Shown: positions 24,921-32,247 of the stretch, one piece after another
Numbering within the stretch: position 1 is the first letter of the stretch
How the letters are laid out: every line of letters starts with the position of its first letter
Assembly (NCBI RefSeq): GCF_025147765.1
Contig: NZ_CP102265.1
Location: 937,001-1,001,000 of the forward strand
DNA: 64,000 nt
Direction: 5' to 3'
From: Blautia obeum ATCC 29174
Lineage (GTDB): Bacteria; Bacillota; Clostridia; Lachnospirales; Lachnospiraceae
Notes under the pieces: model-generated
Databases searched by the model: none
Seen by the model: only the letters and a program-made list of their open reading frames with translations
Told to the model about the DNA's origin: nothing
Position numbers and translations under genes: made by a program

Positions 24921-24954
24921 ACTGCCCGGAAGGCTTGATTGTCTTCCGGGCAGT
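24921..24954 (+). repeat. Perfect 12-bp hairpin between cbiK-like gene and the next gene
   Basis: ACTGCCCGGAAG (24,921-24,932) pairs fully with CTTCCGGGCAGT (24,943-24,954) around a 10-nt loop. There is no T run after it, so it looks like an mRNA-stabilising or partial-stop structure that would favour the first gene. Confidence 0.65.
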
Positions 24955-24981
24955 TCCTGTAAAATCAGGAGGATTTATATT

Positions 24982-25932
24982 ATGAAACGTTCAGTGGCAA
25001 TGATGGCATGCGTATTAAGCGGAGCTATGGTACTTGGCAGTTTCAGCCCGGTTATGGCAGAGACAGGAGCAAAGGCAGTTTCTGCAACAGTGACAGATTC
25101 AAAATCATCAGATGATAAAAAGGATGATGCAAAAGCTGATACAGCGGACAAAAAGGACGATGCAAAGGATACGGTGCTTGAAGACGGTACTTACAGTGCA
25201 GAGTTTGATACAGACAGTGGAATGTTTCATGTAAATGAAGCAAATGACGGTAAAGGAACGTTGACAGTCAAAGATGGTAAGATGACAATCCATGTGAGCC
25301 TGAATTCAAAGAAGATCGTAAATCTTTTTGTTGGAAAGGCAGAAGATGCCCAGAAAGACGGAGCTGAGATTCTTGAGCCGACAACAGATGAAGTAACATA
25401 TAGTGATGGATATAAAGAAGAAGTTTACGGATTTGATATCCCGGTTCCTGCCATTGATGAAGAATTTGATGTTGCTTTGATCGGAAAGAAGAACAAATGG
25501 TACGATCATAAAGTAAAAGTAACAAATCCTCAGAAAGAAGCCGATGCTGAAGTTTCTGACACAAAAGAAACCGATACAAAAAAGATGACTGCTGAAGATC
25601 TGAAACTTGAAGATGGTGATTATACTGCAGATGTGAAGCTGGAAGGTGGATCCGGAAAGGCTACAGTAACCTCTCCGGCTGAATTTACAGTTAAAGATGG
25701 AAAGGTAACTGCATCTGTAGAATGGAGCAGTCCGTACTATGATTATATGCTGATTGGTGATGACAAATATGAACCAGTCAACAAGGATGGAAATTCTGTG
25801 TTTGAAATTCCGGTAGATGGTTTTGATTATCCTATGGAAGTCACAGCGGACACCGTTGCAATGAGTACTCCTCATGAGATTGAATATACTTTACAGTTTG
25901 ATTCCGCAAGTATTAAAGAGGCAGAAAAATAA
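24982..25932 (+). CDS. Exported protein with two similar beta-rich domains, corrinoid operon
   Basis: 316 residues. Signal peptide (about 1-27, ending SPVMA), a charged Lys/Asp linker (about 35-66), then two domains of about 115 residues (about 66-185 and 202-312). Both begin LEDG-(T/D)-Y-(S/T)-A and share the layout VKDGKMTIHVSLNSK / VKDGKVTASVEWSSP, then EVYGFDIPV / SVFEIPVDGF and DVALIG / MEVTADTVAMST. The fold pattern and a Tyr-rich YYDYM segment are reminiscent of NEAT-type haem-binding domains, but I cannot assign the family firmly. Sits between chelatase and binding protein, so a tetrapyrrole-binding or hand-over role is likely. No anchor seen. Confidence 0.75.
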   Translation: MKRSVAMMACVLSGAMVLGSFSPVMAETGAKAVSATVTDSKSSDDKKDDAKADTADKKDDAKDTVLEDGTYSAEFDTDSGMFHVNEANDGKGTLTVKDGKMTIHVSLNSKKIVNLFVGKAEDAQKDGAEILEPTTDEVTYSDGYKEEVYGFDIPVPAIDEEFDVALIGKKNKWYDHKVKVTNPQKEADAEVSDTKETDTKKMTAEDLKLEDGDYTADVKLEGGSGKATVTSPAEFTVKDGKVTASVEWSSPYYDYMLIGDDKYEPVNKDGNSVFEIPVDGFDYPMEVTADTVAMSTPHEIEYTLQFDSASIKEAEK

Positions 25933-25934
25933 AA

Positions 25935-27110
25935 ATGAGAAAAACGTTACGCATTTTTTTATGCGCAGCATTGAGCGCATCAATGATGCTGACTGTACCT
26001 GTATGGGCTCAGTCAGCTGATGAAAAAGAGACGACAGAAAGTAATGCCGTCAGACAGGACCTGGCTGGCTTAAAATATGATCACAGTCTGGAACTTCAGT
26101 ATGCAGATCAGTTTTCAGTAGATTATTATGAAGATGGTTATGCACTTATCACAATTGCAGGAGATGGGCAGTTTCTTCTTGTTCCGGAAGGAAAAGAAGC
26201 TCCGGAAGGCCTTGACAGTGATATTGCAGTTATTAAACAGCCACTTGATAATATCTATCTTGTGGCAACATCGGCAATGGATCTTTTCTGTGCATTGGAC
26301 GGGCTGGACAGCATCAGTCTTTCAGGAACCAATGCTGACGGATGGTATATCGATGAGGCTAAGAAAGCACTGGAAGATGGAAGTATTTCTTTTGCTGGTA
26401 AGTACAGTGCACCGGATTACGAACTGATTTTGTCTAAAAATTGTGATCTGGCGATTGAGTCTACAATGATCTACCATAAACCGGAAGTAAAAGAAAAGCT
26501 TGAGCAGTTCGGGATCCCGGTTCTGGTAGAGCATTCAAGTTACGAAAGTCATCCGCTTGGCCGTACTGAGTGGTTGAAGCTATATGGGGTTCTTCTTGGA
26601 AAAGAAGAACTTGCAGACAAACTTTTTCAGGAACAGGTTGATAAATTGAAAGCAATAGAGGACAGTGAATCTACCGGAAAGACAGTGGCTTTCTTCTATA
26701 TCAATTCAGTAGGGGCTGCCAATGTTCGTAAGTCAGGAGATTACGTATCCAAGATGATCGAACTCGCCGGTGGAAAATATATTTTCAGTGACCTTGGAGC
26801 GGAGGATGATAACTCTCTTTCCACAATGAATATGCAGATGGAAGAGTTTTATGCCGGAGCTAAGGATGCGGATTATATCATCTACAATAGTACGATCGAT
26901 GGTGAACTGACAGATATCAGCCAGATGCTGGAGAAGAGTTCTCTGCTTGCTGATTTTAAAGCAGTTAAGGATGGAAATGTCTGGTGTACCAATCAGAATC
27001 TGTTTCAGGAGACAATGGAACTTGGAACAATGATCGAAGATATTCATACCATGCTGACCTCAGATGATCCAAATCTGGATACACTGACTTATATGCATAA
27101 ATTAAAATGA
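25935..27110 (+). CDS. BtuF/FecB-like substrate-binding protein
   Basis: 391 residues with a signal peptide (about 1-26, ending VWAQS) but no lipobox Cys, which is unusual for a Gram-positive binding protein. The mature part shows the FecB/BtuF (TroA) layout: a first lobe with DNIYLVATSAMDLFCALDGL, a middle helix, and a second lobe with AFFYINSVGAANVRKSGDYV and DADYIIYNST. It should bind a corrinoid or related tetrapyrrole and deliver it to the permease encoded next. Starts 2 bases after the previous stop codon and overlaps the next frame, so it is firmly within the operon. Confidence 0.87.
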   Translation: MRKTLRIFLCAALSASMMLTVPVWAQSADEKETTESNAVRQDLAGLKYDHSLELQYADQFSVDYYEDGYALITIAGDGQFLLVPEGKEAPEGLDSDIAVIKQPLDNIYLVATSAMDLFCALDGLDSISLSGTNADGWYIDEAKKALEDGSISFAGKYSAPDYELILSKNCDLAIESTMIYHKPEVKEKLEQFGIPVLVEHSSYESHPLGRTEWLKLYGVLLGKEELADKLFQEQVDKLKAIEDSESTGKTVAFFYINSVGAANVRKSGDYVSKMIELAGGKYIFSDLGAEDDNSLSTMNMQMEEFYAGAKDADYIIYNSTIDGELTDISQMLEKSSLLADFKAVKDGNVWCTNQNLFQETMELGTMIEDIHTMLTSDDPNLDTLTYMHKLK

Positions 27111-27124
27111 TGAGAGGAAGTAAC

Positions 27125-28141
27125 ATGCGGAAGAAATTACATTTCAGATACTGGCTGTCTTTTATAATACTGATAGTGCTTCTGCTGGTCTTTATATTCT
27201 GGAATATCAATTCAGGAAGTATTTCTATTTCACTGAAGGATATATTTCAGATACTGTTCCACAAAAACGGAGATGAGACTGCTTATAATATTGTCTGGGA
27301 GATAAGACTGCCACGAATACTGGCGGCAGTGATTCTTGGAGGAGCGCTTTCAGTATCAGGGTTTCTTCTGCAGACATTTTTTGGAAATCCGATCGCAGGT
27401 CCTTTTGTACTTGGTATTTCATCAGGTGCAAAACTGATCGTGGCATTGACAATGATCTATCTGCTGGGAAAATCCATGGTAGCTACTTCAGGTCTGATGA
27501 TTCTGGCTGCGTTTACCGGATCTCTGATATCCATGGGATTTGTGCTTTTGATCTCACGAAAGGTAAAGCAGATGTCCATGCTTGTTGTAAGTGGTATTAT
27601 GATTGGATATATCTGTTCTGCGATAACAGATTTTGTGGTTACTTTTGCAGATGATTCCAATATTGTAAATCTTCATAACTGGTCACTGGGAAGTTTTTCC
27701 GGAACCAGCTGGGATAATGTTTCAGTGATGGCAGTTGTGGTGTTTGCAGCACTTTTTCTTACATTTTTAATGTCTAAGCCGATCAGTGCATATCAGCTTG
27801 GCGAAGGCTATGCACAGAATATGGGAGTAAATATCAAAGCATTTCGTATTGCACTGATCCTGCTTTCCAGTATTCTGTCAGCCTGTGTGACCGCTTTTGC
27901 CGGTCCGATCTCCTTTGTTGGAATTGCAGTACCACATCTTATAAAAAGTCTTATGAAAACATCCAAACCGCTTCTGGTTATTCCGGGATGTTTTCTTGGA
28001 GGCGCTGTATTCTGTCTCTTCTGTGACCTGATCGCAAGAACTGCTTTTGCACCGACAGAACTCAGTATCAGTTCTGTTACTGCAGTATTTGGAGCTCCGG
28101 TTGTGATCTATATTATGATTCGAAGAAAGAGGATGGCCTGA
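27125..28141 (+). CDS. BtuC/FecCD-family permease
   Basis: 338 residues from ATG 27,125, preceded by GAGAGGAAG; an ATG at 27,107 overlaps the previous stop codon and cannot be excluded. About ten membrane helices and the FecCD motifs IRLPRILAAVILGGALSVSG and FFGNPIAGPFVLGISSGA near the start, FAGPISFVGIAVPHLIK before the last helices. Forms the channel for corrinoid (B12-type) or siderophore-like ligands; the upstream cobalamin riboswitch favours corrinoids. Confidence 0.92.
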   Translation: MRKKLHFRYWLSFIILIVLLLVFIFWNINSGSISISLKDIFQILFHKNGDETAYNIVWEIRLPRILAAVILGGALSVSGFLLQTFFGNPIAGPFVLGISSGAKLIVALTMIYLLGKSMVATSGLMILAAFTGSLISMGFVLLISRKVKQMSMLVVSGIMIGYICSAITDFVVTFADDSNIVNLHNWSLGSFSGTSWDNVSVMAVVVFAALFLTFLMSKPISAYQLGEGYAQNMGVNIKAFRIALILLSSILSACVTAFAGPISFVGIAVPHLIKSLMKTSKPLLVIPGCFLGGAVFCLFCDLIARTAFAPTELSISSVTAVFGAPVVIYIMIRRKRMA

Positions 28142-29241
28142 TGGGAGAATATTTTGTTCATTCTGAACAGATGACAGTAGGATACGATGGAAAGCCACTG
28201 ATCCGTGATATTGAAATTCGATTGAACCGGGGAGAAATCCTTACTCTGATTGGACCGAACGGTGCAGGAAAATCAACAATATTGAAGAGTCTTACCAGAC
28301 AGCTAAAGCTGGTGGGAGGAACTGTGTATCTGGATCAGAAACTGATGAGTCAGATGTCAGGCAAGGAAGTCGCACAGAAGCTGGCCGTTGTAACGACGGA
28401 GAGAATAAGACCAGAGCTTATGACATGTGAGGATATTGTTGCAACAGGACGATATCCGTATACAGGTACGCTGGGAATCTTATCGGAGGGTGACTGGGAA
28501 AAGGTACATAAGGCAATGGAAATGGTCCATGCACTGGATTTTAAGGACAGAGATTTTACCGAGATCAGTGATGGACAGCGACAGAGGATTCTGCTGGCCA
28601 GAGCAATCTGCCAGGAACCAGAAGTGATTGTTCTAGATGAGCCGACTTCCTTTTTGGATATTCGTCATAAACTGGAACTTCTTTCTATATTAAAGAAGAT
28701 GGTTCTGGAACATCACACAGCTGTGTTGATGTCGCTTCATGAACTTGATCTGGCTCAGAAAATATCAGATTATGTGATCTGTGTCCATGGTGACCGGATC
28801 GAAAAATATGGTACACCGGAGGAGATTTTTACATCCGAATATATCCATCATCTTTATGGAATTACAACAGGAAGCTATAATGCTTCTTTTGGATGTCTGG
28901 AAATGGGCGCTCCGGCAGGTAAACCACAGGTATTTGTCATTGGTGGAAATGGCAAAGGAATTCCGGTATATCGAAAATTGCAGAGAGCGGGTATTCCATT
29001 TATTGCAGGTGTGATCCACAGTAATGATCTGGACTATGATGTTGCAAAAGCACTGGCAGCAGAGGTGATCAGCGAAGAACCATTCGAGGCTGTTACAGAA
29101 GAACATCTGGAAAAAGCAGAGAAAATGATGGATGATTGTGCAGAAGTCATTTGCTGTGTGGATAAGTTTGGTACAATGAATGCGGCTAATCGGAGACTTG
29201 TGGAAAAAGCCAAAAGAGATGGAAAATTAAAAACAGAATAG
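28141..29241 (+). CDS. BtuD-like ATPase with an extra C-terminal domain
   Basis: Energises the corrinoid importer. 366 residues; the ATPase part (about 1-255) has Walker A GPNGAGKST, signature SDGQRQR (replacing the common LSGGQ) and Walker B VIVLDEPTSFLDI. The final 110 residues are beyond the normal length: PQVFVIGGNGKGIPVYRKLQ, then FIAGVIHSNDLDYDVAKAL and AEVICCVDKFGTMNAANRRL. This looks like a Rossmann-type alpha/beta domain with a glycine-rich loop; its ligand is unknown. Overlaps the permease by one base (TGATG). Confidence 0.9.
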   Translation: MGEYFVHSEQMTVGYDGKPLIRDIEIRLNRGEILTLIGPNGAGKSTILKSLTRQLKLVGGTVYLDQKLMSQMSGKEVAQKLAVVTTERIRPELMTCEDIVATGRYPYTGTLGILSEGDWEKVHKAMEMVHALDFKDRDFTEISDGQRQRILLARAICQEPEVIVLDEPTSFLDIRHKLELLSILKKMVLEHHTAVLMSLHELDLAQKISDYVICVHGDRIEKYGTPEEIFTSEYIHHLYGITTGSYNASFGCLEMGAPAGKPQVFVIGGNGKGIPVYRKLQRAGIPFIAGVIHSNDLDYDVAKALAAEVISEEPFEAVTEEHLEKAEKMMDDCAEVICCVDKFGTMNAANRRLVEKAKRDGKLKTE

Positions 29242-29255
29242 ATATGAAATATAAG

Positions 29256-29289
29256 ACAGAGCTGACCAATAAGGTACAGCTCTGTTTTA
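29256..29289. terminator. Terminator between the corrinoid operon and tetR-like gene
   Basis: Perfect 9-bp stem ACAGAGCTG (29,256-29,264) with CAGCTCTGT (29,277-29,285), followed by four T on the + strand. It closes the corrinoid operon and can also serve the convergent repressor gene. Confidence 0.8.
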
Positions 29290-29910
29290 GTCTGCGGAAG
29301 TATCAGAAGAATCTTTCTGATAACTGGAAAGTATCCCATCAATGGATTTGTGCAGATAAGGCATGTATTCTTCAAGTGGAACTGGCTGCTGATACAGAAT
29401 ACAGTTGTAGCAGGTTGAACTTGCAAGCTCGATCACTGAGAAGAGCAGCAGATCAGGATGTTCATAAGCCTGATGACCTTCCTCGATCAGTTGGAGATAT
29501 TTATCATAAAATCTGACATCTCTGTCAGGCATTTTTTGTTCCAATGCAGCCTGAAATACATTCCAGGAGAGGTTTTTCGAAACAAAGATCAGAAGCTGAG
29601 AATCATTTTTGAGTGCATTTAGGATATGATCGATCATAAAATGGAGCTGAGCAGGAAAACCTGTGATCTGATTCTGACGAACAGCCAGATATGCAGCGAA
29701 AAATAAATCCTGCGTTTTGGAAGAGGCCAGTTTGTTTCGGATATCATATTTATCTTTGAAATACAGATAAAAAGTTCCCTTGGCAACTCCGGCTTTCTCA
29801 ACAATATCAGAGATCGTAGTTTTATTGGTTCCTTTTGTTGTAAACAGTTCGAAAGCAGTGTTATACAGTGCGTCTTCTTTTTTCTTTTTATTTGATTCTA
29901 ATTTACCCAT
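29287..29910 (-). CDS. TetR-family repressor of the MMPL operon
   Basis: 207 residues. Basic N-terminus, TetR helix-turn-helix (about 12-58): ALYNTAFELFTTKGTNKTTI and VEKAGVAKGTFYLYFKDKYD. The C-terminal ligand-binding part is helical and of normal length. It is divergent from the MMPL transporter gene 207 bases away, and three TGAC-N5-GTCA palindromes lie between them, so autorepression and control of the transporter are likely. Inducer unknown. Ribosome site GGGAGG. Confidence 0.92.
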   Translation of the reverse strand: MGKLESNKKKKEDALYNTAFELFTTKGTNKTTISDIVEKAGVAKGTFYLYFKDKYDIRNKLASSKTQDLFFAAYLAVRQNQITGFPAQLHFMIDHILNALKNDSQLLIFVSKNLSWNVFQAALEQKMPDRDVRFYDKYLQLIEEGHQAYEHPDLLLFSVIELASSTCYNCILYQQPVPLEEYMPYLHKSIDGILSSYQKDSSDTSAD

Positions 29911-29961
29911 TAAGAAAACCTCCCTGTATTTGATGGTTTCGCCATTTATTATAAACAGAAA

Positions 29962-30084
29962 TGACCAAAAGTCAATATCACAAAAAGAAGTTGTTGATTT
30001 TTGGACACATTGGCAAAAACGTATATTGACTAATGGTCAGTTTGGGTATATAACTCTAGATGAATAAAAAGTGACTGATAGTCA
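29962..30084. promoter_or_regulatory. Three TGAC-N5-GTCA operator palindromes
   Basis: TGAC-CAAAA-GTCA at 29,962-29,974, TGAC-TAATG-GTCA at 30,027-30,039 and TGAC-TGATA-GTCA at 30,072-30,084. All have the same 4-5-4 form. The second overlaps the -35 of the MMPL promoter, the third lies between promoter and gene, and the first is close to the repressor gene. Good candidates for TetR-type binding. Confidence 0.75.
30026..30054 (+). promoter_or_regulatory. Promoter of the MMPL operon
   Basis: TTGACT (30,026-30,031) and TATAAC (30,049-30,054) with a 17-base spacer; -35 is covered by the second operator. Confidence 0.75.
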
Positions 30085-30117
30085 TTAATGAAAAATATAT
30101 TCAATAAGGAGGACATG

Positions 30118-32187
30118 ATGATTAAGTTTGGAAAGTGGATAGCAAAGCATAAAGTGATCATTGTAATCATCAGTATGTTACTGCTTATCCCGTCATTCCT
30201 GGGAATGGCAGCGACGAGAGTAAATTACGATATCCTGAGTTATCTGCCGGAATCACTGGAAACAGTTGAAGGCCAGGATATCATGGTGGATGAATTTGGA
30301 ATGGGTGCATTCTCCATGGTAGTCGTGGAAGATATGGAATTGAAAGATGTCGCAGCATTAAAAGAAAAATTCCAGAATGTGGAGCATGTAAAAGATGTTC
30401 TGTGGTATGACAGTGTGGCTGATTTAAGTATTCCGGTAAGCATGATTCCGGAAAAGTTTAAGGATGGATTCTTTAATGGTGATGCTACCATGATGATTGC
30501 ACTGTTTGATAATACAACATCATCTGATGCAGCGATGGAAGCAGTCAGCGACATGCGTAAGATCGCAAACGAACAGTGCTTTATCAGTGGTATGTCCGGT
30601 GTTGTAACAGATATCAAGAACCTGGCACTTGAAGAGATGCCGATCTATGTTGTGATCGCAGCCTGCTTATCATTGCTGGTTCTGCTTCTTGCAATGGATT
30701 CACTGGTAATTCCTGTGTTGTTCCTTCTCAGTGTAGGCCTTGCAGTTGTTTACAATCTTGGAACTAATATTTTCTTTGGAGAAGTTTGTTATATAACAAA
30801 ATCTCTGACAGCAGTACTTCAGCTAGGTGTAACAATGGACTATTCCATTTTCCTTCTGAACTCCTTTGAAAATTATAAGAAAAAATACGATAGCAAAGAC
30901 CGTGCGATGGCACATGCGATTGCAGATACATTTAAATCTGTAGCCGGAAGCTCGGTTACTACGATTGCCGGATTCCTTGCTCTGTGTGTTATGACGTTTG
31001 CACTTGGACGTGATATGGGTATTGTTATGGCAAAAGGTGTTGTCATCGGTGTTATCTGCTGTATTACCACACTGCCGGCAATGATCCTTGTATTTGACGG
31101 AGTGATTGAAAAAACAAAACATAAACCACTGGTCAAAAGCCTGGATAAGGCTTCTGGTTTTATCACAAAGCATTACAAAGTATGGCTTCTTGTTTTCCTG
31201 GTAATGCTGTATCCGGCTGTTTACGGAAACAATCATACTCAGATTTACTATAATATTGATAAGTCACTTCCGGCTACACTGGACAGTAATGTATCCAATG
31301 AAAAACTGAAAGAAGACTTCGATATGAGTACGGTTCATATGATACTTTTGAAAAATGGACTGGACAGTAAAGAAAAAACACAGATGCTGGATCAGATTGA
31401 CAAAGTTGACGGGGTGAAATGGTCACTTGGAATGAATTCCCTGATCGGACCTACATTCCCGGAATCTATGATTCTTTCCAATATTAAAAAAATGCTTCAG
31501 TCCGACAACTATGAAGTACAGTTTATCTGCTCAGAGTATTCTTCAGCAACGGATGAATGCAACGCACAGCTTGATGCGATTCAGAAGATTGTTAAGAAAT
31601 ACAGTCCTGAATCAATGGTGATCGGTGAAGCACCTCTGATGAAAGACCTTCAGGATACAACAAATGTTGACCTCCAGAGAGTAAATATCCTCTCTATGGC
31701 AGCAATATTCCTGATCATCCTGTTTGTATTCAAATCAATCTCGTTACCATTTATTCTGCTGTTTGTTATCGAATTTGCAATTTTTGTTAATATGGCAATC
31801 CCGTATTACCAGGGGGTAACGCTTCCATTTGTTGCAAGTATCGTAATCGGTGCCATCCAGCTGGGTGCAACCGTAGACTATGCGATCCTGATGACAAGTA
31901 ACTATCAGAAACAGCGTCATCTTGGAAAAACTAAAAAAGAATCTATTTCCATTGCACATAAATTCTCAATGAAATCTATTATCGTAAGTGGATGTAGTTT
32001 CTTTGCGGCAACATTTGGTGTAGCCCTGTACTCAAAGGTAGATATGATCGGTGCGATCTGTACACTGCTTGCACGTGGTGCAGTGATCAGTACGGTTGTT
32101 GTACTTCTTGTATTGCCTGCGATGTTTATGGTATTTGATCCGATCATCGTTCATACATCAAAAGGCTTTTTGCCGGATAAAAAATAA
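30118..32187 (+). CDS. MMPL/RND-family exporter
   Basis: 689 residues from ATG 30,118, which has AAGGAGG 5 bases upstream (the ATG at 30,115 is too close). Two repeated halves, each with one helix, a large outside loop and five helices. In each half a membrane motif is visible: LQLGVTMDYSIFLLNSFENY in the first and IQLGATVDYAILMTSNYQKQ in the second, where the Asp-Tyr pair is the proton-relay site of the family. Such proteins export lipids or hydrophobic drugs using proton flow. In one transcription unit with the secreted repeat protein that follows; controlled by the divergent TetR-type repressor. Confidence 0.92.
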   Translation: MIKFGKWIAKHKVIIVIISMLLLIPSFLGMAATRVNYDILSYLPESLETVEGQDIMVDEFGMGAFSMVVVEDMELKDVAALKEKFQNVEHVKDVLWYDSVADLSIPVSMIPEKFKDGFFNGDATMMIALFDNTTSSDAAMEAVSDMRKIANEQCFISGMSGVVTDIKNLALEEMPIYVVIAACLSLLVLLLAMDSLVIPVLFLLSVGLAVVYNLGTNIFFGEVCYITKSLTAVLQLGVTMDYSIFLLNSFENYKKKYDSKDRAMAHAIADTFKSVAGSSVTTIAGFLALCVMTFALGRDMGIVMAKGVVIGVICCITTLPAMILVFDGVIEKTKHKPLVKSLDKASGFITKHYKVWLLVFLVMLYPAVYGNNHTQIYYNIDKSLPATLDSNVSNEKLKEDFDMSTVHMILLKNGLDSKEKTQMLDQIDKVDGVKWSLGMNSLIGPTFPESMILSNIKKMLQSDNYEVQFICSEYSSATDECNAQLDAIQKIVKKYSPESMVIGEAPLMKDLQDTTNVDLQRVNILSMAAIFLIILFVFKSISLPFILLFVIEFAIFVNMAIPYYQGVTLPFVASIVIGAIQLGATVDYAILMTSNYQKQRHLGKTKKESISIAHKFSMKSIIVSGCSFFAATFGVALYSKVDMIGAICTLLARGAVISTVVVLLVLPAMFMVFDPIIVHTSKGFLPDKK

Positions 32188-32247
32188 TAAGCACACAACA
32201 ACCATTAAATATAAAAAAGCCAATGGCTGGAAAAGGAGTCGTATAAT

